Positions 28,841 to 38,563 of a stretch of 64,000 nucleotides of DNA are shown piece after piece (position 1 is the stretch's first letter; each line of letters begins with the position of its first letter). The stretch covers positions 9,796,001 to 9,860,000 of the forward strand of contig NC_067203.1 in assembly GCF_026262505.1 (NCBI RefSeq), given 5' to 3'. Made by a program: the position numbers and the translations under genes. The notes below the pieces were generated by a model, which worked only from the letters and a program-made list of their open reading frames with translations, searched no databases and had not been told where the DNA came from. The stretch is from Trichomonas vaginalis G3. Taxonomy: Eukaryota; Parabasalia; Trichomonadida; Trichomonadidae.

Positions 28841-30373
28841 ATGTTGAGTTTTGAAGAATTCCAATTACAAGAGCTAAGTAACAATAATGTTAATAACGAG
28901 CAGACCACAAAGAAACTTCCCTGGCATCCTTATACTATGAGTAGAAGTACATCCTGGGGTAATAAAAAGCAAGGAGAAATTCCAAAATCTACATCAGCAG
29001 ATATGCTTACGAATGAAGGAGATTTCTTACAAACGATGTATAACGAACGTATTATTTCATATTTTCCTTCACCAAAATCAGATTTAAACAATAAATTCGT
29101 GAATAATTCTCAACCATCGAACAATAATAAACAAACAAAGGCTTCAGGTATTTCTACCCAAAAGCCATCATTCTCAAGCGGAATTGGTTCGAAACAGCCA
29201 ACTGCCGGACTTTCTGGAATTGGCGCCAACAAACCACCAGGATTTTCACACGATAAAGGAGCTACTGGTAACAAACCATCATTAGGTGGCATCAGTAGTT
29301 CTACAATCAAGGTAGGCCCAGCAGCTCCATCATTAGGCGGACTTTCAAAATCTTCAGGCTCTACTTCATTATCTGCTACAGCGCAAGATAAGCCAGAAGC
29401 TAAACCAGCTCTTTCAGGTGGAATTTCTAGCATCGCTAAACCAGCCGGAGCTCCTGCGATCGGCGGTCCTGCTAAACCTGCATTTAGGCCAACAGGAACA
29501 CCACTTGGCGGAAATACAGGTCTTAAGTCACAAACTCCTTCAATTGGTGGAAATACAGGACTTAAATCAACTCCACTTAGCGGAACTACAGGTTTTAAAC
29601 CACCAACTTCGCTTGGTACAGGTACTGGAATTAAGCCAACAACTCCACTTGGTGGAAGTACAGGTCTTAAACCAGCAGAAAATTCAACTTTAGCGAAACC
29701 AGGTGGATTTTCATTTGGAAAGAAAGCAGAAACTACAGAAAAAACTCCATCAAATACAGATACAGCAGCAGCCACAGATAAAACACCTTCAAATACAGAA
29801 AAAGTGCCATCTAACGCCGAGGGAACTTCCTCAACCGCCGAAGCCGATAAAAAGGTCAATTTTACAGCCAAGCCCCCATCCATTACACCCACCGCAGGAG
29901 CATCACCATTCAACGCCGGCGCATCCAAGACATCAGTATTTGCATCACCAGCTAAACCAGCAAGCTCTGCAACATCTACACCAGCTGCAGGAGCAACAGC
30001 AGGAGCAGCTTCATCGTTTAGTTCCCAGAACAAGACCAAGAGTGGCCCGAAGAACAAAGGAAGCGGTGAATGGTTTGGCTTCGAATCAGTTACAACACCA
30101 ATTACTACTACAAATAAGTCAGTATTTGGTACCACAACAGCATCAAAGTTCGGTGCTAAATCTGCTACATCTACTACCACAGGAACAACAACAGCTGCAA
30201 GTACCGCTAATAAACCTTGGGCTGGTAGTGGCGGAAGTGTTTTCGGAAACAGAACTAATACAGCAGGATCATCTACTCTATTTGGTGCCAGACCTGCTGG
30301 AGGCGGCGCTTTCGCATCTAACCCATTTAGTGGCGCTGGTGCAACGAATAATCCTTTTGGTCCAAAAAAGTAA
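28841..30373 (+). CDS. FG-repeat nucleoporin
   Basis: 510 residues from the ATG at 28841. The body is low-complexity Gly/Ser/Thr/Ala/Pro with few hydrophobics. A block of five 15-18-residue repeats of the type 'GGNTGLKSQTPS' lies about residues 215-290. FG motifs follow: 'FSFGKK', 'SVFGTT', 'SKFGAK', 'SVFGNR', 'TLFGAR' and a final 'NPFGPKK'. This composition is diagnostic of the FG nucleoporins that line the nuclear pore and bind karyopherins, though which Nup it represents cannot be told. The first 60 residues are not repetitive ('PWHPYTMSRSTSWGNKK') and may anchor it. A long antisense frame here is a by-product of the repeats. Confidence 0.8.
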   Translation: MLSFEEFQLQELSNNNVNNEQTTKKLPWHPYTMSRSTSWGNKKQGEIPKSTSADMLTNEGDFLQTMYNERIISYFPSPKSDLNNKFVNNSQPSNNNKQTKASGISTQKPSFSSGIGSKQPTAGLSGIGANKPPGFSHDKGATGNKPSLGGISSSTIKVGPAAPSLGGLSKSSGSTSLSATAQDKPEAKPALSGGISSIAKPAGAPAIGGPAKPAFRPTGTPLGGNTGLKSQTPSIGGNTGLKSTPLSGTTGFKPPTSLGTGTGIKPTTPLGGSTGLKPAENSTLAKPGGFSFGKKAETTEKTPSNTDTAAATDKTPSNTEKVPSNAEGTSSTAEADKKVNFTAKPPSITPTAGASPFNAGASKTSVFASPAKPASSATSTPAAGATAGAASSFSSQNKTKSGPKNKGSGEWFGFESVTTPITTTNKSVFGTTTASKFGAKSATSTTTGTTTAASTANKPWAGSGGSVFGNRTNTAGSSTLFGARPAGGGAFASNPFSGAGATNNPFGPKK

Positions 30374-30453
30374 TTTTATTTTTTGTTAAATTGTATAAAG
30401 TAATAAATCATAAAGAATATTTAAATTCCTCTTTCTTAATCGTCTTTTTATTT

Positions 30454-31167
30454 TAAGAGTGCATTACCACTTACTGACATTCTCTCATTTTTTTTGACAT
30501 CTCTCACCTTATGTCTCAAATGATTAAGGGATCACCGCTTTAGTTTACAACTATTCAATTTTCGACACTTCGAGGTCTATTTTCTCTTGATAGAATAGAT
30601 ATCATTCTGCATAAGCATGACCATAACATGTCCATACCATTATCTACCTATTTGTCGTTTCAGATATCAAAAAGAAGAGATTTGATCAAAACCTTAAACA
30701 TTGGAGTTTTCCCTGAGAGCCCGCTGATCAAGATTTCTCAAAATTGGTCCATCCGATGTTCATTTTTTATTGAAATAATATGTTTAAATATGATTAAGAG
30801 TCTATATCTTCATTATTGAAAAAAGTCAACAACCCAAATCTAGAGGTCTTTCTGCGCTTCACCACATTAGATATTTGAATACTTTTTTCGAAAATTTGCA
30901 CATAAGATAGTATTGTATCATTGATTATATATTTCATAATATTGGTTGCCAATTCTTTGTTGTTATACCATTTTTAAAGCAAATGTTAAAAATTGAATAG
31001 TTGTAAACTAAGGCAGTGATCCCTTAAGGTGAATGGCTGATATTTTCTGTCTGTAAAAAGTATTGAAAAACTACCATGTTGTACCGAATGTGGTTAATAT
31101 AATATTTACAATTAAAACAGGATTTGTTGATTTTGTGAGAACTTGTCAGAAAATTGTAAGTGCTCCA
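30454..31167. mobile_element. Old TA-type element interrupted by a second element
   Basis: The left end 'AGAGTGCATTACCACTTACT' (about 30454) and the right end, reverse-complemented 'GGAGCACTTACAATTTTCTG' (about 31165), resemble the termini of the 13562 MITE (GTGCACTTACCAC, then TGACA...CTCTCA). The element at 30527-31024 sits between them. Divergence suggests an old copy; the limits are approximate. Confidence 0.45.
30527..31024. mobile_element. 498-bp TA-flanked element (AGGGATCAC termini)
   Basis: Inverted termini of about 37 bp: AGGGATCACCGCTTTAGTTT on the left and, reverse-complemented, AGGGATCACTGCCTTAGTTT on the right, both continuing 'ACAACTATTCAATTTT'. TA flanks both ends (30525-30526 and 31025-31026). 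No transposase frame, so non-autonomous. Confidence 0.75.
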
Positions 31168-31545
31168 TTAAATTTTATCAAAATACAATTTCGTTTAAAT
31201 GCAATTAATTACTATTCTGTAAAAGCTCATCAGAAGATACTTTTTTTAAAATCTTACTGAAATTATCAATTACAGTTATATACTATATAAATGTTCACGA
31301 ATATCTTAGATTCATCATCCAGACCCTAATATTCATTTTGTATTGTATTGTCCAATAAGAAAATATTATACAAGCAGTAAAACCTTTACTTCAATTTCAA
31401 TATTTTTTTTACTACATAGAGTTTGATATATAAGTGAAGAAAAATCACCCGCCTTAGGGCTAATTAATGAAGATTTCTTAATGATAATCAATCAGCATTC
31501 ATATAATGCAAAACCTGTTGTCGTTATTGTTTAAATTTTTTTATT
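31025..31545. other. Intergenic upstream of the giant repeat protein
   Basis: Outside the mobile elements I see only AT-rich sequence. The TCATATAA near 31498 is a weak initiator candidate. Confidence 0.4.
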
Positions 31546-34500
31546 ATGAATTCCGCCCTTTTTCGCCCTCCTAAAGCGGAGAGTCGAAAGCAGGGGAAGA
31601 AGGTGTCGGAAACAGAGAAACGGAAGAAGTTACATCAAATTATCGAGGATTTAAAGAATGAGAATGAAGAATACCAAAATTATTCAACTCATCTCTCTCA
31701 AACAGAAGAATCAGTCAAAAACGATAACGAGAAGTTACTTGAAGCAATCAAAAAACATCAAGAAATGTATCGAAATCTACGCAATACACTCAAGAAATAT
31801 CCTGCGATAATGAAAAATTCTTTCAGAGCTCATCATGAAGCAAAACACAGATATAATAAGTATCACATACAGGTACAAGGTCAGAAAGATGGAAGTTGCA
31901 ATGAAAATATGCAAAAGGAAATAAGAAACGTACTTTATGATCTTCATAATATCAAAAACGATTTCAATGACACAAATCAGACCAAGCAGAAATACGAAGC
32001 TATGGTAAGGCAAATCGGCCAGCTTCAAGAGATTCAAAATGGATTATCAAAAACAAACGCCGATTTAACTGAACAATTAAACAAATATCGCGGTGAACCA
32101 AGTTTAAAGGATGTGATTCAAAGAATTGACAAAAAGGCCGAAAAGACTAAGCAATTACAAGCAGAATTAGAAAAAAAGTGCTTAGATCAAGCCGTCACTC
32201 CAGCTGAGACATGTGATCGTGTAGGTAACATGCTTGGCGAAATTGATCCGTTTGTCAATCATTTGAATGACATTCTTTCTCCAAATAATTTATCAAATAC
32301 ATCGAAATCATTGCAACTTTCAACACAAAAGAGTACAATGTTATCAAATATTGTCTCAGGACTTTATCAATCCGACGGCCAAACATCATTAACTCTCGGA
32401 AATACTCTTGAGAATATTAATAATTCGAAATTCCAGTCCGAATCCATTCAAAGACCAGCAGAAATCGAACCATCACCTGTTAAGAGTGCCCGCAACACAA
32501 ATCTTTCCAGTTCAATGAGAAATCTCCGACTCTCTACTCTTTCCAAGAACAAAGGAAAGATTTCATCAGTTGACTTTTTCATTCCTTTCTCTCAGAAGCC
32601 AATTACGAAACACGCTTACACAAAGAGCCAAGGTGCCTTCTTACCCCCGACACTTGACGAAATGAATACAAGCGCACAAGTGTCAGAAGCTCTCAGCGAA
32701 GCAGAAAGAAGGCATAAAAAGTTTGGTGATGTCGGATCGAGCGAATTTCCATCAGATTTCTTAGGATTAAGTGGCATGGAAAGTGATTCACATCAAGCAC
32801 ATACTCCTACTGAAGTTGACAGCATAAATATGAGAACATCACATAATAATTCTGATGAATCAGAACCAAGTCAAGAATTTTTATCTGATGGACCTCTCAA
32901 AATGGTCAAAGATTCCGATGGACGTCTTGTGTTCGATAACGCACCTCTAATAGACAATTTCCTCGATCCAGATGGAAAATTGATCTCTAAAAAAGGTGAC
33001 GATTATTTCAATACAGACGATGAAAAAATTGATGTCAAGAAAGATCAAGACGGATATTTCTACATCGATAAAGATGGAGAAAGGATAGAGCTAACTCCTA
33101 TCAAAGAAGAAGATTTAACAGAAAGTACACCAGAAGATGACATGAATCAAAGAAGAACGGAACATTCATCATCAACAAAACCAATTAAATCAAAGACAAT
33201 CAAAGCTCATTACGCTGACAGTGAAAACCAAGATTCAAATGCTGCTGCAAATGCTAACGAAGAAGAGGAAGAACACAAAGAAAACTCAAGCAGCGGAACT
33301 TGGGATTCCGAAGCTAACAAAAACAACAAACCAAACGAAGAAGAAGAAATTAATGAAGACAAAGACAAAAACATTGAAGAAAAAGACCTCGAAAATAAAG
33401 AAGATGATCAGAAAGAAGCTGATAAAGATGCTAATGAAGAGAAGAAAGAAACCGATGAAAACAATATGTCTTTGAAGACAATGGTTATTGAGAAAATTAC
33501 AGGAATCAAGAAAGTTGTTAAAGATGGAAAGCCATTGATAAGAAAGAGAAAAGAAAAGAAAGAAAAAGATGATGATTCTGATTATGAATATTTGACAGAT
33601 GATGAAGCATTGCATACAAAGAAATATGATAAAGATGGAAAGCCAATTGTCAGAAGACGTAAATTTGGTCATTACAAAGAAGAAGATCCAGAAAATCCAG
33701 TTGAATATGAAGAATTCACAGATGATGAAGCATTGCACACCAAAAAGAAAGTTGATGATTCCAAAAAGAAACCAATTATCCGACGTCGCAAATTCGGTCA
33801 TTACAAAGACAACGATCCCGAAAATCCAGTTGAATACGAAGAATTTACAGATGACGAAAGACTTCATGCAACAAAAGTCAAGAAAAACGGAAAACCAATG
33901 ATAAGACTTCGTAAAAACTTAGATAAGAACGATAAAGGTGAATACGACTACGAATATCTTAGTGATGATGAAGCTATGCATAAGACTCAAGTTGAGAAAG
34001 AAGGCAAACCATTAATCAGATACACGAAAGGAGATAAGAATGAAAATAATGAATATGAGTATGAATATTCAACTGATGATGAAGCATTGCATACAACACA
34101 TAATGTTGATGAAGAGAAGAAGAAACCATATGTAAGAAGACGCAAATTTGGTCATTACAAAGATGGAAGAGATGACATTGAATACGAGGAATTCACAGAT
34201 GACGAAAGACTTCACGCAAAGAAAGTGAAGAAAGATGGAAAACCAATGATCAGGAGAAGAAAGAACTTGAATAAGAACGACAACGGCGAATACGACTACG
34301 AATATTTGAGTGATGATGAAGCCATGCACAAAACGCATGTTGAGAAAGATGGCAAACCATTCATCAGATACACTAAAGGTGATAAAAATAGTGAAGGCGA
34401 ATATGAATACGAATATTCAACTGATGATGAAGCATTACACACTACACACATTGATCAAGATGGTAAACCAATTATTCGTCGTCGTCCCATTTCATCATAC

Positions 34501-37500
34501 AAAGATTCCGACTGTGACTATGAATATTTGACAGATGATGAAGCATTGCATACAAAGAAATATGATAAAGATGGAAAGCCAATTGTCAGAAGACGTAAAT
34601 TCAGTCATTACAAAGACAACGATCCCGAAAATCCAGTTGAATACGAAGAATTTACAGATGATGAAGCTCTCCATACCAAAGAATTCATTAAAGATGGAAA
34701 GCCAATGATCAGAAGAAGAAAGAACTTGGAAAAGAACGACAAAGGCGAATACGACTACGAAGAATTTACAGATGACGAAAAACTTCATGCAACAAAAGTC
34801 AAGAAAAACGGAAAACCAATGATAAGACTTCGTAAAAACTTAGATAAGAATGATAAAGGTGAATACGACTACGAATATCTTAGTGATGATGAAGCTATGC
34901 ACAAGACTAAAGTTGAGAAAGAAGGCAAACCATTAATCAGATACACGAAAGGAAATAAAAACAGTGATGGTGAGTATGAATATGAGTATTCAACCGATGA
35001 TGAAGCATTACACACAATTCAGAAGATGGAAGAAGCCAAAATGAAACCAATGATCAGAAGAAGAAAATTCGGACATTATAAAGATGGAAGAGATGATATC
35101 GAATACGAAGAATTTACAGATAATGAAGAACTTCGTGCCACAAAATTTGTTAGAGACGACAAGCCAATGATCAGGAGACGCAAGAATTTAGAACAAAATG
35201 ATGAAGGTGAATTCGATTATGAAGAATTTACTGATAACGAAGAACTCCATGCAACAAAAGTAACTAAAGATGGAATGCCTTACATCAGAAGAAGAAAGAA
35301 TTTAAAGAAGAACAGTGATGATGAATACGACTACGAATATCTTACAGATGACGAAAGACTTCACGCAAAGAAAGTGAAGAAAGATGGAAAACCAATGATC
35401 AGGAGAAGAAAGAACTTGAATAAGAACGACAACGGCGAATACGACTACGAATATTTGAGTGATGATGAAGCCATGCACAAAACGCATGTTGAGAAAGATG
35501 GCAAACCATTCATCAGATACACTAAAGGTGATAAAAATAGTGAAGGCGAATATGAATACGAATATTCAACTGATGATGAAGCATTACACACTACACACAT
35601 TGATCAAGATGGTAAACCAATTATTCGTCGTCGTCCTATTTCATCATACAAAGATTCCGACTGTGACTATGAATATTTGACAGATGATGAAGCATTGCAT
35701 ACAAAGAAGATCAGCAAGGATAACAAGCCAAAGATAAGAAGGCATAAATTTGGTCATTACAAGAGTGATGATCCAGAAAACGAAGTTGAATACGAAGAAT
35801 TTACAGACAACGAAGGGTTGCATGCAACAAAAGTCATGAAAGATGGAAAACCAATGATCAGGAGAAGGACCGGAAAGAAGGATGATTATTCTGATTATGA
35901 ATATGATTATTTCACTGATCCAGATAATCAATTTGTTGCATACAAGAGGACAGAAGTATCTGATTTCGATGCAATCAGACGTAAAAAGGAACAAGAAGAA
36001 AAAGAACAGTACACTTATGTTTATGAGGAAGAAGAAGATGACGTCTATTATTCAGATAAATTCTATTCAGATGATGAAGAAGAGAAACCTGTTTCCAAAC
36101 CAAGCTCTAGAAGATCATCATTCAGAGATGACAACGAAAACAAGAAAGAAGAAGAAGAGAAACACGAAGAAGAAGAGGAAGTTGACTACAAGCACAAAGC
36201 TTTTGCAATTCCTGTTGTCGTAACAGCAAGAAAGAAACAACAGAACCCATTCTCATCAATCAGAAAACGAAGGAAACGTCATCCAAGTGATGAAAATCTT
36301 TCTCTTCTTGAAAACGACAGAAAACGAAAATCTCTTATTGATAGCGATCCAGAGCCAAAAGAAGACCCATCGCTGACAATTACTAAGCTTGCTCAAGACA
36401 GATACGGAATAGAAGTTGCTGCAGGAACACCGGCTGAATATGTTACAGGAAACGCTGATTCCAGATGGACAAGGAATTTGATACAAAACGCTATCACAAC
36501 ACAATTAGACAGAACAAGATTGCAAGTAGAGATTGCAGACAAATCTTTGCAATTATCAGCAATTGTTGATTCCATTATCAAAGCAAAGATGGAATTGAAG
36601 CAATTGCAATCATCACTTAACAAAGGAGCTCCTCAACTAGATTTGGATGTTTTCTCGATGTCTGCAAATGACAGTCCTGATAGAAATGTTCCTAAGGAGT
36701 CAATCGAAATCCAAACAGACTTTGGAATGTCGAATCTCGAAGCACAAGATGCTGAAATCAAGAACAACATTCAGATATTATCACATGTATTTATCAATGA
36801 GCAACAAAAGAAGGTATATCAATTCCATTTCCCTCATTTACAGGAGACTTTAAGAAATGCACAACAAAAGAGCACAAGATTGAGATTGATGCAGGAAGAC
36901 TTGGAAAGAAGAATGCTTATTGTTTGCCCAGATACAGGAATGAGTGCAGCTTCAGCGGCAACACGAGAAAGGATAAGATACGAAAAGAGCATTGACCAGA
37001 GAAAATCAATGTTAGAAACAATCGAACAACAAACAGACGAATGTCATGAGCAAATTAAGAAATTGAAAGCCAAAATCAAAGATCAAAAATGTATCCAAGA
37101 TATGTTAAAGAGAAAGACAGTTGAAGGTGGTCATGTTCCTCCTCCAAACGTCAAAGCTCTCTGCAGACAACTCGATGACAACAGGGAGAAAGCAGCGAAC
37201 CTCAGTGAAAAGATTGAACTGCTTAAACACGAAGAAAGATTTACCGACGAAGGATTTGAGAAAGTTGAGAAGTTAGTTTCAGAAACAACAGTGAGAGATT
37301 TAGAAGAAATCAATAACAGATTGCTTATGAGAATAACGCAACGCAAAGTTAAATTTGATGCCATGAGAAGAACAGATCACACAACAAGAACAATTCCATT
37401 AACATTTAGTGATGATATTTCAGCCATTGAAACTCGATACAGAGACATTCAGAACGAAATGGTCATGATTCAGAGCAAGGAGAATGCTTTGATGACTAAA

Positions 37501-37578
37501 ATCAAGAAGAAGATAGCTAAGATTAAGAAGATGGGTATCCAGTTGATGGAAACATCTCTTGTTCCACCAGAAATTTAA
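31546..37578 (+). CDS. Giant coiled-coil protein with about 21 tandem acidic/basic repeats
   Basis: 2010 residues. The N-terminal 220 are coiled coil ('KLHQIIEDLKNENEEYQNYS'). Residues 220-480 are Ser-rich and disordered, followed by Asp-x-Asp-Gly stretches ('DKDGERIEL') and an extreme Glu/Lys/Asn segment (about 550-640). Residues about 675-1470 are tandem repeats of 36-41 residues with core '[DE]YEY.[ST]DDEALHTKK' then 'DGKPIIRRRK'. After another acidic part the C-terminal 380 residues are again coiled coil. No catalytic domain is seen. The architecture suggests a structural protein, perhaps of the trichomonad cytoskeleton, but this is inference. DxDG motifs could bind calcium. The repeats show signs of recent homogenisation. 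Confidence 0.85.
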   Translation: MNSALFRPPKAESRKQGKKVSETEKRKKLHQIIEDLKNENEEYQNYSTHLSQTEESVKNDNEKLLEAIKKHQEMYRNLRNTLKKYPAIMKNSFRAHHEAKHRYNKYHIQVQGQKDGSCNENMQKEIRNVLYDLHNIKNDFNDTNQTKQKYEAMVRQIGQLQEIQNGLSKTNADLTEQLNKYRGEPSLKDVIQRIDKKAEKTKQLQAELEKKCLDQAVTPAETCDRVGNMLGEIDPFVNHLNDILSPNNLSNTSKSLQLSTQKSTMLSNIVSGLYQSDGQTSLTLGNTLENINNSKFQSESIQRPAEIEPSPVKSARNTNLSSSMRNLRLSTLSKNKGKISSVDFFIPFSQKPITKHAYTKSQGAFLPPTLDEMNTSAQVSEALSEAERRHKKFGDVGSSEFPSDFLGLSGMESDSHQAHTPTEVDSINMRTSHNNSDESEPSQEFLSDGPLKMVKDSDGRLVFDNAPLIDNFLDPDGKLISKKGDDYFNTDDEKIDVKKDQDGYFYIDKDGERIELTPIKEEDLTESTPEDDMNQRRTEHSSSTKPIKSKTIKAHYADSENQDSNAAANANEEEEEHKENSSSGTWDSEANKNNKPNEEEEINEDKDKNIEEKDLENKEDDQKEADKDANEEKKETDENNMSLKTMVIEKITGIKKVVKDGKPLIRKRKEKKEKDDDSDYEYLTDDEALHTKKYDKDGKPIVRRRKFGHYKEEDPENPVEYEEFTDDEALHTKKKVDDSKKKPIIRRRKFGHYKDNDPENPVEYEEFTDDERLHATKVKKNGKPMIRLRKNLDKNDKGEYDYEYLSDDEAMHKTQVEKEGKPLIRYTKGDKNENNEYEYEYSTDDEALHTTHNVDEEKKKPYVRRRKFGHYKDGRDDIEYEEFTDDERLHAKKVKKDGKPMIRRRKNLNKNDNGEYDYEYLSDDEAMHKTHVEKDGKPFIRYTKGDKNSEGEYEYEYSTDDEALHTTHIDQDGKPIIRRRPISSYKDSDCDYEYLTDDEALHTKKYDKDGKPIVRRRKFSHYKDNDPENPVEYEEFTDDEALHTKEFIKDGKPMIRRRKNLEKNDKGEYDYEEFTDDEKLHATKVKKNGKPMIRLRKNLDKNDKGEYDYEYLSDDEAMHKTKVEKEGKPLIRYTKGNKNSDGEYEYEYSTDDEALHTIQKMEEAKMKPMIRRRKFGHYKDGRDDIEYEEFTDNEELRATKFVRDDKPMIRRRKNLEQNDEGEFDYEEFTDNEELHATKVTKDGMPYIRRRKNLKKNSDDEYDYEYLTDDERLHAKKVKKDGKPMIRRRKNLNKNDNGEYDYEYLSDDEAMHKTHVEKDGKPFIRYTKGDKNSEGEYEYEYSTDDEALHTTHIDQDGKPIIRRRPISSYKDSDCDYEYLTDDEALHTKKISKDNKPKIRRHKFGHYKSDDPENEVEYEEFTDNEGLHATKVMKDGKPMIRRRTGKKDDYSDYEYDYFTDPDNQFVAYKRTEVSDFDAIRRKKEQEEKEQYTYVYEEEEDDVYYSDKFYSDDEEEKPVSKPSSRRSSFRDDNENKKEEEEKHEEEEEVDYKHKAFAIPVVVTARKKQQNPFSSIRKRRKRHPSDENLSLLENDRKRKSLIDSDPEPKEDPSLTITKLAQDRYGIEVAAGTPAEYVTGNADSRWTRNLIQNAITTQLDRTRLQVEIADKSLQLSAIVDSIIKAKMELKQLQSSLNKGAPQLDLDVFSMSANDSPDRNVPKESIEIQTDFGMSNLEAQDAEIKNNIQILSHVFINEQQKKVYQFHFPHLQETLRNAQQKSTRLRLMQEDLERRMLIVCPDTGMSAASAATRERIRYEKSIDQRKSMLETIEQQTDECHEQIKKLKAKIKDQKCIQDMLKRKTVEGGHVPPPNVKALCRQLDDNREKAANLSEKIELLKHEERFTDEGFEKVEKLVSETTVRDLEEINNRLLMRITQRKVKFDAMRRTDHTTRTIPLTFSDDISAIETRYRDIQNEMVMIQSKENALMTKIKKKIAKIKKMGIQLMETSLVPPEI
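33565..35930 (+). repeat. Tandem coding repeats, about 21 units of 110-125 bp
   Basis: I count 20 good units plus one degenerate unit. Units fall into types ending 'KFGHYKDNDPENPV', 'KNLDKNDKGEY', 'YTKGDKNSEGEY' and 'PISSYKDSDC' that recur in order, which indicates higher-order duplication. Two 365-bp blocks (34195-34559 and 35344-35708) are identical apart from one synonymous base that I found. Confidence 0.9.
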
Positions 37579-37705
37579 GATTTTATATTTTATTTTTTTA
37601 TTTATTGTTCATTTATTTTGTAAATATAATTTTCATTTCAATATACTGCTTATGCTTTATTTTTCAACATTCTTGTTATCCTGATTAGAAATAGAAAAGT
37701 GACAA

Positions 37706-38257
37706 ATGACAAACAGCTTCAAAAGTGTATCTGAAATCCCAGTTCCTGACAATTTATCTGATCTCGAGCGGATTGAATTTAATGCTTATAAGCAAGCACT
37801 AGTCGAATTAGAGCAAGAATGGCTTCAACTCAAGAATGGAGAAAATCCTGATCAAAAAGCTTGCCAAACTTATATAAATGACATAAAAACCAAGAGAATA
37901 CAACAAGCACAAGATAGGTTAAACCTTAGAAAGGAAATAATCGAAAAACAAGCAGCAAAAGAAAAAGAAAGAATCTTACAACAGCAAGAAGATTACAAGA
38001 AGCTTCTTTTCGAAAGAATTATTAAGTCGTACCACCAGTCTTATAATACAGTTACCTCTCAACTCAAAGAATTAATGGATAAAGATTACGGACAGTTCAT
38101 AGCCCAAAACGGAATTACTTTTCCGGATATCCATAACGAACAACAGGTCCGCACACGTATGTCACAGCCAGAAGAACCAAAAATTCGCTTATCTTCAGCT
38201 GAAAGTGAACAAGACGTCCGCTTAATACAGCAAATACTACAAAATGCAGGACAATAA
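37706..38257 (+). CDS. Sds3/BRMS1-like protein
   Basis: 183 residues. The section 'ELEQEWLQLKNGENPDQKACQTYINDIKTKR' and the long charged helix that follows match the Sds3-like pattern: a Glu-rich helix, then 'L..G.HP', then a basic helix leading to 'EREY/KE' repeats. Sds3/BRMS1 proteins dimerise through this coiled coil inside Sin3 histone-deacetylase complexes. The C-terminal part is helical with a final 'RLIQQILQNAGQ'. The match is by eye and other coiled-coil families could mimic it. It lies 127 bp downstream of the giant repeat gene on the same strand. Confidence 0.55.
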   Translation: MTNSFKSVSEIPVPDNLSDLERIEFNAYKQALVELEQEWLQLKNGENPDQKACQTYINDIKTKRIQQAQDRLNLRKEIIEKQAAKEKERILQQQEDYKKLLFERIIKSYHQSYNTVTSQLKELMDKDYGQFIAQNGITFPDIHNEQQVRTRMSQPEEPKIRLSSAESEQDVRLIQQILQNAGQ

Positions 38258-38563
38258 CTCCTCAAAATGTTTTATATCATACTTGTTTTTTAATAAAAAT
38301 TTTTTTTTCTATCAGCATCTTATCGAGTCCACCTTTTTTACATTATGAATCTGTAATGAAACGAATTGTTCAAACTTTCTTCTCCTAAATTATCTTTTGA
38401 GATAACCCTTTTCAACGGAAAACATTTAGCTTTTTTTTCCAAATCCCATGGCGTTTTGTAATGTTTTACAATAGATATCTACAAATATTTAATTATCATA
38501 TTCATAAAAGAATAAAACTCATGATGTTTAAAATTGTCACGTTTTTTGCGCATTTGGAAGTTT

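Noticed and set aside
29110-30180. Minus-strand 356-residue frame
   Set aside because: Antisense shadow of the FG nucleoporin repeats; its Val/Pro/Gly bias mirrors the low-complexity plus strand.
33286-33867. Minus-strand frame with membrane-like Phe/Ile-rich sequence (and similar ones at 34069-34788 and 35644-35994)
   Set aside because: Antisense of Lys/Glu/Asp-rich tandem repeats; hydrophobicity is a by-product of GAA/AAA codons read backwards.
33565-35930. CRISPR-like array or satellite
   Set aside because: The repeats are coding, in frame and diverged, within one eukaryotic gene.
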